A stretch of DNA of 64,000 bases from Paracoccus sp041927875 (GTDB lineage: Bacteria; Pseudomonadota; Alphaproteobacteria; Rhodobacterales; Rhodobacteraceae), in NCBI RefSeq assembly GCF_041927875.1, contig NZ_JBHFHN010000012.1; one strand, written 5' to 3'. How positions within the stretch are numbered: position 1 is the stretch's first letter; each line of letters opens with the position of its first letter. The translations under genes were made by a program, and so were the position numbers. This document shows, in pieces, positions 1 to 7,391 of this stretch. The notes beneath the pieces are model-generated. The model worked only from the letters and a program-made list of their open reading frames with translations, was not told where the DNA came from and did no database searches.

Positions 1-470
1 CCGGGTCGCTGGTCAGCTTGGGGCTGATGGCGCTGCGCCCGGTCATCCTGTGCCTGATCGTCGCCGACCTGCTGGGCGATCTGCTGACCTATGCCCTGGG
101 CCGCTATGGCCGCCGCGCGATCCCCTTTGGCCTGCTGCGGCGGCTGGGCATCAGCCGACAAAGGCTGGCGCGGATGGTGCGCGGCTTTCGCGGGCAGGGC
201 GGGCGGCTGCTGGTCATCGGCAAGCTGACGCAGGTGGCGGGCCTGCCCATGTTGCTAGCCGCTGGCATGGTGCGGATGCCCCTGCCGCGGTTTCTGGTGA
301 TCTGCGGGGCGACGGCGATCCCCAAGACGCTGCTGCTGGTCGGGCTGGGCCATGTGTTCGGCACCGCCTGGCTGGCGACCGGCGGATGGCGCCTGCCCGT
401 GCTGGCCGCCGGCAGCCTGGCCCTGATCGCCGCCGCGCTGTGGCGGCACCGCCGCCCGAGGTTCACATGA
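1..470 (+). CDS. DedA/VTT-domain membrane protein, 3' part
   Basis: This is the C-terminal part of an integral membrane protein; the frame is open to the window edge, so the true start lies upstream and the first 156 codons are all that is visible. Long hydrophobic stretches alternate with short basic loops. A conserved Gly-rich region around ADLLGDLLTYALGRYG and a later GKLTQVAGLP segment fit the VTT (SNARE-associated, DedA-like) family, whose members act in lipid scrambling and membrane homeostasis. The stop lies at 468-470, overlapping the start of the truncated glycosyltransferase copy at 467 (ATGA). The family call is fairly safe; substrate and role are unknown. Confidence 0.7.
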   Translation, partial: GSLVSLGLMALRPVILCLIVADLLGDLLTYALGRYGRRAIPFGLLRRLGISRQRLARMVRGFRGQGGRLLVIGKLTQVAGLPMLLAAGMVRMPLPRFLVICGATAIPKTLLLVGLGHVFGTAWLATGGWRLPVLAAGSLALIAAALWRHRRPRFT

Positions 471-905
471 CCCGCCCCCGCTTTGCCTGCCTGACCCCCG
501 CCCATGATGAGGCCGCGCGCATCGCTGCCGTCCTGGCCGCCGTGGTCGGCCATCCGCTGATCGATCAGGTGCTGGTCATCGACGACGGGTCGCGCGATTG
601 CACCGCTGGCGTCGCGCAGGCCGCCGGTGCACGGCCCGCCTTCGCACGGCCCGCCGGTGCCGATGCCGTGCGCCTGCCGCCAATCGTTTTCGCCAGCCAA
701 CCGCAGTTCGCAGCGCCGTGGCTTGGTCGCCCGAGGTTCACATGACCCACCCGCGCTTTGCCTGCCTGATCCCCGCCCATGATGAGGCCTCGCGCATCGG
801 TGCCGTCCTGGCCGCCGTGGTCGGCCATCCGCTGATCGATCAGGTGCTGGTCATCGACGACGGGTCGCGCGATGGCACCGCTGCCGTCGCGCAGGCCGCC
901 GGTGC
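453..905 (+). repeat. Direct repeat of about 178 bp (453-630 and 728-905)
   Basis: Two near-identical segments begin at CGCCCGAGGTTCACATGACC and end at GCCGCCGGTGC, offset by exactly 275 bp. I count about eight mismatches in 178 bp. Homology resumes briefly at about 649-676, after a short insertion in the first copy. Confidence 0.9.
467..745 (+). pseudogene. Truncated duplicate of the glycosyltransferase 5' end
   Basis: This reading frame of 92 codons repeats the first 54 or so residues of the family 2 glycosyltransferase that follows, including the VLVIDDGSRD nucleotide-sugar binding motif. It then runs into an unrelated tail containing a duplicated GCACGGCCCGCC word. It has the same upstream GAGG and ATG context as the intact gene, so it may still be translated. 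Its TGA (743-745) overlaps the ATG of the intact gene (742), which would couple the two. The acceptor-binding half and the DxD-like motif are missing, so a catalytic product is very unlikely. I treat it as a decaying tandem copy. Confidence 0.7.
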
Positions 906-1449
906 CGAGGTCATGCGCCTGGACCCGAACCGCGGCAAGACACGCGCCCTTGCCGAAGGCATTGCGCGCGTCGATGCCGATTATCTGGTGCTGATCGACG
1001 CTGATCTGATCGGTCTGACGGCCCCCGACGTCACAGCGCTGATCGAGCCGGTTGCCCAATGCCGCGCCGGAGCGACGCTGTCGCTGCGCGGCAACGCCCC
1101 CCGCACCTGGCGGGCGATCGGGGTCGACTACATCTCGGGCGAGCGGGTTATCCCGCGCGCCCTGATTGCCCCGTATCTGCACCATCTGCACGGCCTTCCG
1201 CGCTTTGGCTTTGAGGTATTCCTGAATGAGCGTCTGGCCGAGGCCCGAATCCCCGTCGCGATCGTCGACTGGCACCGTGTTTCCAGCCCCGCAAAGTCGG
1301 TGAAGCGTGGACGCTGGCGTGGCGGACTTGCCGATCTGCGAATGATCATAGACATCCTGCGCACCGTCGGCCCGCGTCAAATCGCGCGCCAGATCACCTA
1401 TCTCCGCCAAGGCCGCCCGCGCGACGTTGCCCAGCGTGCAGGGCGTTGA
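742..1449 (+). CDS. Family 2 (GT-A) glycosyltransferase
   Basis: A 235-residue cytoplasmic glycosyltransferase of the GT2 fold. It shows the typical N-terminal IPAHDEASRI strand-loop, the VIDDGSRDGT nucleotide-binding motif near residues 36-46 and the LIDADL (DxD-like) metal-binding motif near residue 85. A following GFEVFLNERL segment resembles the acceptor side of dolichyl-phosphate-mannose synthase-like enzymes. No transmembrane segments are evident. It follows a DedA/VTT membrane protein directly, which suggests a lipid-linked sugar or envelope role, but the donor and acceptor cannot be read from sequence. The start at 742 has GAGG six bases upstream and overlaps the stop of the truncated copy. 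Confidence 0.8.
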   Translation: MTHPRFACLIPAHDEASRIGAVLAAVVGHPLIDQVLVIDDGSRDGTAAVAQAAGAEVMRLDPNRGKTRALAEGIARVDADYLVLIDADLIGLTAPDVTALIEPVAQCRAGATLSLRGNAPRTWRAIGVDYISGERVIPRALIAPYLHHLHGLPRFGFEVFLNERLAEARIPVAIVDWHRVSSPAKSVKRGRWRGGLADLRMIIDILRTVGPRQIARQITYLRQGRPRDVAQRAGR

Positions 1450-1465
1450 CCGGTCGCGATATCCG

Positions 1466-1507
1466 TGATCGCTGATCGCTGATCGCTGATCGCTGATCGC
1501 TGATCGC
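1466..1507. repeat. Heptanucleotide tandem array (TGATCGC)x6
   Basis: Six perfect back-to-back copies of the 7-mer TGATCGC, with a partial copy on the 3' side, start 17 bases after the glycosyltransferase stop. The array is intergenic and contains overlapping GATC sites. Such arrays change length by replication slippage. Confidence 0.95.
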
Positions 1508-1661
1508 TGATTGATGGCCAGTAATCGCTCTGTAATCCGCGCGGCGCGTTGCGGCTGTGGCGCAGCACTGCAGCCCTTCCCGCCATGTCGCACCGGCAGA
1601 GATGACGTCCCTGATTGATGTGGCGACAGTGAGCCTTGACCGGACCACCAAGATGGGGCCG

Positions 1662-1724
1662 CTCAGCTCTCAGCTCTCAGCTCTCAGCTCTCAGCTCTCA
1701 GCTCTCAGCTCTCAGCTCTCAGCT
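1662..1724. repeat. Heptanucleotide tandem array (CTCAGCT)x9
   Basis: Nine perfect copies of the 7-mer CTCAGCT, unrelated in sequence to the array about 155 bp upstream. The unit contains the palindrome AGCT. It lies in non-coding DNA between two convergent genes. Confidence 0.95.
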
Positions 1725-1856
1725 CTCGCCTACGCCCGTCCTTTGCGCGGCCATTGCCGCGCGCACAACGAGAACAAGGCCCATCGCATTCGGCACTGCT
1801 CATCCACGCGCCATCTGTCCATCAGGGGTCAGCCGGCCCGGCAGCGCCGCCATTCA

Positions 1857-2642
1857 TCAGGGCGGTGACAGCAGTTGCAGTGCCAGTTGGCCACGGGCTG
1901 GAGCGTTGTTCTGCTGATTGTCGCGGATGACATACATGCGGATCATCTTGTCCAGCGTTGCCTTGTCGGCCAAGGCCGACGGATCGTCACTGCCCAACAT
2001 CCGCTCGGCCTTGGCGCGCACCGCGGTCACCTGCTGGTCAAGGTTGATCGCGCCAAAGGCTTTCGGCAGCCCGAATGCGGTCTCGACAAAGCTGCGCAAC
2101 GGTGCGTTCCCCAGAATGCGGAACCATTTGGTGTTCGCAGACCCACGATCGCTTGCGATCTTGGGCAGTTCACGTTCGGCGGTGAGGGCAAGGCGCAGGG
2201 TCGGGTTCACCTCGCCGACCGCTTGCTCAAACCGGCGGGCGCGATAGTCGGGCAACAGACGGTCGGCAAAATCTGAAATCTTGGTGCGCGGCACGGCAAG
2301 ATCAAAGCCGAAGGCGCGGCTTAGCTCGGCATAACGCTTGTCAGCCAGCTTGCTGGACAGGGCACCGGGCTTCAGCGTGCCGTCCTCAAGCACACGGCGG
2401 ATGAAGGCGCGATTGGCGATGTCGCCTTCCAGACCAAAGGCGCCAAGCGCGACCTTCAGCAGCCGCCGGTCGGCCACCAGATCGGCGGCGCTGGACACGC
2501 CGCCGATCTTTTGCCGAAAGTAGGCCTCATCCCGCTGCTGTTCGGCCGAGTTGGTCAGCACCTGCATCTGCCGTTCGCGGGTGCGACCCAACGCCGACCA
2601 AGCCGTGTAGCCGCTGCCCAGGATGAAGGGTGTAAAGCTCAT
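1857..2642 (-). CDS. DUF1217 family flagellar protein
   Basis: A 261-residue soluble protein whose N-terminus (MSFTPFILGSGYTAW), repeated KIGGVSSAADLVADRRLL-type helices and LPDYRARRFEQAVG segment match the DUF1217 family. In Rhodobacterales this family sits inside flagellar clusters, and members have been linked to flagellar assembly. The protein is alpha-helical and has no signal peptide. Its ATG overlaps the flbT stop (2639-2642), so it is the last gene of a flaF-flbT-DUF1217 unit. The exact molecular role is not established, so I leave the symbol blank. Confidence 0.7.
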   Translation of the reverse strand: MSFTPFILGSGYTAWSALGRTRERQMQVLTNSAEQQRDEAYFRQKIGGVSSAADLVADRRLLKVALGAFGLEGDIANRAFIRRVLEDGTLKPGALSSKLADKRYAELSRAFGFDLAVPRTKISDFADRLLPDYRARRFEQAVGEVNPTLRLALTAERELPKIASDRGSANTKWFRILGNAPLRSFVETAFGLPKAFGAINLDQQVTAVRAKAERMLGSDDPSALADKATLDKMIRMYVIRDNQQNNAPARGQLALQLLSPP

Positions 2643-3040
2643 CCCGCTGCCGCCAGCAGACGTTCTTCCCGCGGCAGCAATGTGCGCAATGCCTTCAGCG
2701 CCTGATAGTGCTGACCTTCAAGCACTGCGGCCGTTGCCAGATTCAGCTGCGTGCGGCTGTCGTAATCCGTCAGCACCTGGCTTAGCTGTTCGATGCCGCG
2801 CAGCAGTTGCAGGCGACCCTCGGTTGGATCGGCGTCTCCCGACAGCATCAATTGGACGATGTAACAGACACGGCGCACCGGTGTCTTGACCTCGGTCGGG
2901 TGGATCGCGTCGCGCAGGCGCAGGATGTTGGCATTGGGCGTGACAATGGCCAGCCGCGAACGGCGATCACCATTTTCGATCACAGCGCCATTGATCAGCA
3001 CGCGCTCATGCGGGGCAAGTTTCAGGACAAGTCCGCTCAT
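2639..3040 (-). CDS. flbT: Flagellin synthesis repressor FlbT
   Basis: A 133-residue protein starting MSGLVLKLAPHERVLINGAV, the characteristic FlbT N-terminus, followed by the PVRRVCYIVQLMLSG segment. In Caulobacter FlbT binds the 5' untranslated region of flagellin mRNA and limits its translation when assembly is incomplete. The start at 3040 was chosen over longer in-frame extensions because it has GGAGG ten bases upstream and matches the family's usual length. It overlaps flaF by four bases (ATGA arrangement), and the pair works together on flagellin, which is encoded just upstream in the same direction. Confidence 0.92.
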   Translation of the reverse strand: MSGLVLKLAPHERVLINGAVIENGDRRSRLAIVTPNANILRLRDAIHPTEVKTPVRRVCYIVQLMLSGDADPTEGRLQLLRGIEQLSQVLTDYDSRTQLNLATAAVLEGQHYQALKALRTLLPREERLLAAAG

Positions 3041-3414
3041 GCTGCCGATGCCTCCTGACGCAGACCGCGCATGATTGCGGTATTGATGAAAACCAGCGGC
3101 TCGACCTCGGCGGCACCCGCCAGCACCTTCTGGCTGTGCTCTGCGGTGAACTGCGCAAGATAGAAGATTCGGGCGCGCAGTGCGGCAGGCAAGGTATTGC
3201 CCGGATCGGCGACATCGACCGCCAGGGTGGTCCACAGCGTGCGGTTGTCGTGGATAGCGCGGGCCAGGGCGGCAAAGCCCGCAGCACCTTGCGCCGCAGC
3301 GCTGCGCAGATGGCGCGTGACGCGGGCGAACACTTCGTATTCGGTCTCTCGCGGGGTTCGGGTGGCATCGCCGGGCGCACCATAAGCCGAACGGGCGAGG
3401 GTGAGGGAATCCAT
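3037..3414 (-). CDS. flaF: Flagellar biosynthesis regulator FlaF
   Basis: A 125-residue helical protein that matches FlaF: a SAYG motif near the N-terminus, a central HDNRTLWTTLAVDVADPGN block and the LRARIFYLAQFT segment. FlaF acts as an export chaperone or activator of flagellin synthesis and opposes FlbT in alphaproteobacteria. The start at 3414 (MDSLTLARSAYG) is the only one giving the family length. It lies 100 bases downstream of the flagellin stop with a GC-rich hairpin between them, so flagellin transcription could continue into flaF at a reduced level. Confidence 0.9.
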   Translation of the reverse strand: MDSLTLARSAYGAPGDATRTPRETEYEVFARVTRHLRSAAAQGAAGFAALARAIHDNRTLWTTLAVDVADPGNTLPAALRARIFYLAQFTAEHSQKVLAGAAEVEPLVFINTAIMRGLRQEASAA

Positions 3415-3478
3415 GTCGTATCCTTCCAGATGCGGTTGGCCGGATGATCGGCCCCGTCTGTGGGCGGCGGGGAAAGCG

Positions 3479-3497
3479 GGGCGCGCGCTGCGCGCCC
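3479..3497 (-). terminator. GC-rich hairpin between flagellin and flaF
   Basis: A perfect 8-bp stem (GGGCGCGC / GCGCGCCC) with a 3-nt loop lies 18 bases after the flagellin stop on the minus strand. No U-run follows, so it is more likely an RNA-stabilising or attenuating structure than a full intrinsic terminator. Confidence 0.45.
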
Positions 3498-3514
3498 GGC
3501 CGAGTTTCAGCGAC

Positions 3515-4726
3515 TTAGCCGCGGAACAGCGACATGATGCTTTTCGGCGCCTGGTTGGCGATCGACAGCGACTGGATGCCCAGCTGCTGCTGGGTTTGCA
3601 GCGCCTGCAGGCGGGCCGAGGCCTCCTCCATGTCGGCATCGACGAGGCTGCCGATCCCGGCCTTCAGCGAGTCGCTGAGCTTGCCCAGAAAGTTGTTCTG
3701 GATCTCGATCCGGCTGCCCACCGAACCGAACTGGGCCGCAGCGGTGACGGAGGTCTGGATCAGCCCCTGGATCGCGCCAAGGGCCGATTTCGCGCCCGCG
3801 TCGCTTGTCACGTCGATCGCGGACAGCGCCGACAGGCCACCAGAACCGGCGTTCTGGAACTGGGCCGTCACCATCATGTCCTTGGTGCCAGTGTTCTTGA
3901 ACGCCAGACGACCGGGGTTGGCGATGTCATAGTCAACCGTCACCCCGGCCACACCCAAGGCATCGACCGCCTTTTTCAGGCCGACCGCCACGATATCCGA
4001 TGTCGTGGTTGCCGCGACATCCTCGCCCGAGACGGTATAGCTGGCGATCTTTCCGCCAACGTTGATCGAGATCTTGTCCCCCGCCACGAAGGCTGCGCCC
4101 GAATCATCGATGACCAGCTTGCCGGTGCCGGTGGTCGCGTTCAGCGTGAAGCCGGCCGTATCTTTCGCCGTCGACGCGCCGTCAGAGCCCGCAAGGGCCG
4201 CCTTGGCCGTGTAGCCGCCCAACGAAAGATTCTGGGTGGTGACGGTGATGCTGGTGGCTTTCACCCCCGTCGACGACCGATCGAGCGAGGCCAGAATGTC
4301 GACACTGGCACCCGCCGAGCCGTTCACCAGGTTCAGGCCGTTGAACTGGGCGGCGCCCACCACGGTCTTGATCTGGTCGGTCAGCGCGGTGATGTCGGTT
4401 TGCAGCTTGCTGCGGTCGACGTTCGATTCCTGCGCCGACACGATCTTGCCCTGAATCTGTTTCAGCAGATCAGTCGTGGTTTCCGCCGCCTGACGCGCCA
4501 CGGCCACGGTCGAAGACCCCAGCGACAGGCTGGACGAAATCCCCTTGAAGCTTTCGACGTCGGCTTCCATCACCTTCGAGATGGCCCAGACGGCGGCGTT
4601 ATCCTTGGCCGAGCCGACGGTCTTGCCGGTCGAGATTTCATCCTGCGTCTTCGACAGGCTGGCATTGATGCCCTTCAGGGTTTGCAGCGCGACCATCGCG
4701 CTGTTGTTGGTCAGAATGCTGGACAT
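3515..4726 (-). CDS. Flagellin
   Basis: A 403-residue flagellar filament subunit. The conserved N-terminal D0/D1 helices (MSSILTNNSAMVALQTLKGI, then STGKTVGSAKDNAA and the FNGLNLVNG block) and the C-terminal D1/D0 helices (RIEIQNNFL, ending SIMSLFRG) are intact. The variable middle (about residues 140-300) is Gly/Ala/Thr-rich, as expected of the surface-exposed domains. It is exported by the flagellar type III system, so no signal peptide is present. It is a single copy here and is followed by flaF and flbT. The start has GAAAGGAA as ribosome binding site, with a small stem-loop just upstream in the leader. Confidence 0.95.
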   Translation of the reverse strand: MSSILTNNSAMVALQTLKGINASLSKTQDEISTGKTVGSAKDNAAVWAISKVMEADVESFKGISSSLSLGSSTVAVARQAAETTTDLLKQIQGKIVSAQESNVDRSKLQTDITALTDQIKTVVGAAQFNGLNLVNGSAGASVDILASLDRSSTGVKATSITVTTQNLSLGGYTAKAALAGSDGASTAKDTAGFTLNATTGTGKLVIDDSGAAFVAGDKISINVGGKIASYTVSGEDVAATTTSDIVAVGLKKAVDALGVAGVTVDYDIANPGRLAFKNTGTKDMMVTAQFQNAGSGGLSALSAIDVTSDAGAKSALGAIQGLIQTSVTAAAQFGSVGSRIEIQNNFLGKLSDSLKAGIGSLVDADMEEASARLQALQTQQQLGIQSLSIANQAPKSIMSLFRG

Positions 4727-4760
4727 GGTGTTCCTTTCACATGGGCGCTTTGCGCCAAAG
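4727..4760 (-). promoter_or_regulatory. Flagellin mRNA leader: stem-loop plus strong RBS
   Basis: On the minus strand a GGCGC-AAA-GCGCC stem-loop (4744-4756) is followed by GAAAGGAACACC and the flagellin ATG. A leader hairpin next to the ribosome binding site is the kind of target FlbT uses in Caulobacter. That link is an inference here. Confidence 0.4.
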
Positions 4761-4942
4761 AGGGTTCCCGCGGACTGCGGTCGTGTCTGGCATTCTGCCT
4801 GCTGCTATCCCGCCGCTTGACGGTTGCGCCACCCGATCGGATGCAGGGCGATCATGGGATGACAACTGCTAAGAAATCGCTAATCGCGGCGGGGTATCAC
4901 GGGATTCAAAGGGGTTAGTTGTCAGGCCTTTGCCTAAAGTTT

Positions 4943-5281
4943 TCACGACTTTCGTTCAAATCGACCGGCGTGGGCCGCGCTGATCGTGCGGCCACCGCGA
5001 TCATAGCCGATACCGATCGCGCGCCCGCCGCCATGGCAGGCAGATATATCGCGCAACCGGCGTTGGCCCGCACGGATTCCGGCCTGAGCGGCCTCGATCA
5101 ACTGCCGATTATGGCGTGCCTCCTGCGCCAGCACGGCCAAGTCGGCGGCCTCAACCGTGACGAGCGACCCGACCAGCGCCTGGCTGCGCGCGGCAACCTC
5201 GGTCAGTCGGGCAAGGTCGCCGCTCAGCAAGGCTGCGCGCTCGTCCTGCAGAACAGCCATCATCGCCTGCGCCGGGGTCAT
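4943..5281 (-). CDS. FlgN-like small flagellar protein
   Basis: A 112-residue protein whose first 80 residues are helical (MTPAQAMMAVLQDERAALLSG, LARLTEVAARSQALVGSL, LAQEARHNRQLIEAAQAGIR). That is the length, heptad pattern and position of FlgN-type export chaperones for hook-associated proteins. The last 30 residues are basic and Gly-rich and look unstructured. Its ATG overlaps the stop of the flgJ-like gene by four bases, so the two are translationally coupled. The family assignment rests on helix pattern and context rather than a signature motif. Confidence 0.55.
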   Translation of the reverse strand: MTPAQAMMAVLQDERAALLSGDLARLTEVAARSQALVGSLVTVEAADLAVLAQEARHNRQLIEAAQAGIRAGQRRLRDISACHGGGRAIGIGYDRGGRTISAAHAGRFERKS

Positions 5282-5565
5282 GGGTGCCCTTCGCCCGCGC
5301 GCCGGGCCATCGTTCGAAAGATCGATTCCGCAAGGCCGATTCCACCCCGTGCAGCCATCGCGTCGGCCTGGGCATCGCGCAGGAACGAGGCGAATTGATC
5401 CTCGCCCGCGCCCCCGCCGAAGCTGTCGGATGCCTTGCCAACCCCGCTCGCCTTCAGCATTTCGGCCAAAAATCCGGCCTCAAGCTGGGTCGCAACCTTG
5501 CGAAGGGCGTTGGCGTCGGTCGGTGCCGCTGTGGGCGGGCGCAGGACCGCATTTAGCTGTGTCAT
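5278..5565 (-). CDS. Rod-binding protein, FlgJ N-terminal domain type
   Basis: A 95-residue single-domain protein. It shows the FlgJ rod-binding (Rod-binding, FlgJ_N) pattern LRKVATQLEAGFLAEMLKAS, then GGAGEDQFASFLRDAQADAM and the C-terminal GGIGLAESI motif. The muramidase domain found in enterobacterial FlgJ is absent, as is normal in alphaproteobacteria. It acts in the periplasm during rod assembly. It is divergently oriented from fliK with a 101-bp shared upstream region, and overlaps the FlgN-like gene. Confidence 0.85.
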   Translation of the reverse strand: MTQLNAVLRPPTAAPTDANALRKVATQLEAGFLAEMLKASGVGKASDSFGGGAGEDQFASFLRDAQADAMAARGGIGLAESIFRTMARRAGEGHP

Positions 5566-5666
5566 GGCGATTCCCTTTTTGTCGAATGCGATGATTCATG
5601 CCTGACAGGGGTAAACATTTGGTAATCCGAATCAGCCATTCTGCACCGAAGTGAAAACCGTGCAGG

Positions 5667-7376
5667 ATGCCGATGCTGAATATGACGATCGCCCCGGCGA
5701 CGACGCCCACCGCAGTTATTGCCCAAAGTCAGGCGCCGGTGACGCCCGAAGGTGGTGATGTGTTTGCCGACCTGGCTTTGGGGGCCGATGAAGGGGCGGC
5801 AGAACAAACCGGTCGCACCGATGCAACGTCCGGCGCCGACGTGCCGGTGACGCTTCCAATGCCGGGCCTGTGGGGGCTGCTGTCGCTTGCCGCGCCAGCC
5901 CCGCAACAGGGGGTAGATGTTGCGGATCAGTCGCCCCCCGAGGTGGCCCCGCTGGCCCCCACTGCGCCGCGCGCCGAGGCTGCGACGCAGGTATCGCGTG
6001 CTGCGCCAGGCGCGACATCGGGCGGCCCGCTGCGGGGATCCGGCCCCGCGTTGGCTTCGGTTCCCGCGGAGACCTTCGCCCCGGATGCCGCGCAGACACC
6101 GGCGGTTGATGGTGTCCGTGCGGCGCAGCCAAAGGCCGCGATGATCCCGGTTGAGGCCTTGCCGCAAGATCCGGCGCCCGTAGTGGCACACCCGACGCTG
6201 GCGCAAGGCGCCGGGCAGGTTGGTGCCAAGGTGGTTGATGTTGCGCGCACCTTGGGGCTGCCGCTTGAACCTGCGGGGGCGGTCGCGGTGCGGCCCAGAG
6301 CCTGGGCGCCCATGCAGCCAGAGCTTGCAAAGCCCGCCGGTCAGGGGACCGGCGCGGACAGTCCTGCTGGCGGTGGTGGGCCAAGTGCCCAATACTCCGC
6401 GCAGCCGGTGCTGCCGCGGGCGACCATGCCCGTGGGCGACATGACGCCGCAGGTTACGCCAACGCAGGCTGCCGCACCAGATGATGGCGTGGCGCAGGCG
6501 TCCTCCACGTCGCAGGCTCCGGCTACCGCGCAGCCGGTGACTCAGGCGCCACAACCCGCGACTTTCGACCACGGTCATCCGTCACGCCAGTCGCGCCCGG
6601 TGGCGGACTCCACCGCGCAGGTAACCGTGCTGCCGACGGCCGCCCTGGAAAAACGGGGCGTGGCGGCGGGTGGGATGACCGGCCAGCAGGCGACGGCTGC
6701 CAAGTCGCAACCGCCCGACCAATCGCCCATGGCCGCTCGTGGGCTCGACCTGCCCTCGATGCCCGTTCCCCAGATGGCCAGTCCCATCCCGCGCGACGGG
6801 CCTTCAACGCTCGACATGGCCCCTGCCGTACCCAACATGACGCCCTCCACGCCCGAGCCGCCATGGCCTGCCGAGCCGTGGCATGGTGGCCTCGGCCTGC
6901 ATGCGAAGGCGATGGAGCCGGCGGTTGCGTCGCCTCCTCCTCAGGCGGCGCCTCTACCGATGGCGCATAACCCCCCCGCTGATCTGACGCAGCAGTTGGC
7001 GGCGGTTTTTGACGCACCGACGGATCGCCCGATCGAGTTGACCCTGACCCCTGAAGAGCTTGGCAAGGTTCGGATGCTGCTGTCTCCGCAAGACGATGGC
7101 CTGCGCCTGATCGTTCAGGCCGAGCGCCCCGAGACGCTGGATATGATGCGGCGCCATATCGATCAACTGGCGCGCGATTTCCGCGAGCTGGGTTATGGTG
7201 ATGTCAGCTTCAGCTTTGGTGGCAACCCGCAGCAGCGCCCGGACGCGCCGGTGGTCAGTGATCCGGCTGAGGGCATGGATGACCCGCCGCCGGGGCCTGG
7301 CCCCGTTGGTCTGCCACAGACTTTGCCGCAACTGCCGAGCCAACAACTTGATGGTCGGCTGGATATCAGGATCTGA
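5667..7376 (+). CDS. fliK: Flagellar hook-length control protein FliK
   Basis: A 569-residue protein made of a long Pro/Ala/Gln-rich, low-complexity N-terminal and middle part (about residues 1-445) and a compact C-terminal domain. That domain carries IELTLTPEELGKVRMLL and a LRLIVQAERPETLDMMRRH helix, then GYGDVSFSFGG, which together are the Flg_hook (FliK C-terminal) signature. The disordered part serves as the molecular ruler and the C-terminal domain triggers the export specificity switch. The start could be 5667, 5673 or 5682; AGGA at 5664-5667 favours the second. flgD follows after 15 bases. Confidence 0.88.
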   Translation: MPMLNMTIAPATTPTAVIAQSQAPVTPEGGDVFADLALGADEGAAEQTGRTDATSGADVPVTLPMPGLWGLLSLAAPAPQQGVDVADQSPPEVAPLAPTAPRAEAATQVSRAAPGATSGGPLRGSGPALASVPAETFAPDAAQTPAVDGVRAAQPKAAMIPVEALPQDPAPVVAHPTLAQGAGQVGAKVVDVARTLGLPLEPAGAVAVRPRAWAPMQPELAKPAGQGTGADSPAGGGGPSAQYSAQPVLPRATMPVGDMTPQVTPTQAAAPDDGVAQASSTSQAPATAQPVTQAPQPATFDHGHPSRQSRPVADSTAQVTVLPTAALEKRGVAAGGMTGQQATAAKSQPPDQSPMAARGLDLPSMPVPQMASPIPRDGPSTLDMAPAVPNMTPSTPEPPWPAEPWHGGLGLHAKAMEPAVASPPPQAAPLPMAHNPPADLTQQLAAVFDAPTDRPIELTLTPEELGKVRMLLSPQDDGLRLIVQAERPETLDMMRRHIDQLARDFRELGYGDVSFSFGGNPQQRPDAPVVSDPAEGMDDPPPGPGPVGLPQTLPQLPSQQLDGRLDIRI

Positions 7377-7391
7377 GAAAGGACATGCACC

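Larger units (their letters stand above)
1450..1856. other. Intergenic stretch of 407 bp without a gene
   Basis: The glycosyltransferase (plus strand) and the DUF1217 flagellar gene (minus strand) converge here. Apart from the two heptamer arrays I see no credible reading frame and no clear hairpin-plus-T-run terminator. The short open frames that cross it are low-complexity translations of the arrays. Confidence 0.8.

Noticed and set aside
50..745. Open frame of 231 codons covering the start of the window
   Set aside because: Its first 139 codons are an off-frame reading of the DedA gene; only the part from 467 repeats the glycosyltransferase start, and I recorded that as the truncated copy.
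565..1593. Minus-strand frame of 342 codons
   Set aside because: It reads the complement of the glycosyltransferase and runs through the heptamer array as repeated ISDQRSA; it is a shadow with no domain.
5566..5666. Sigma-28 flagellar promoter between the flgJ-like gene and fliK
   Set aside because: TAAAC is present, but no downstream GCCGATAA-like box lies at the right distance on either strand.
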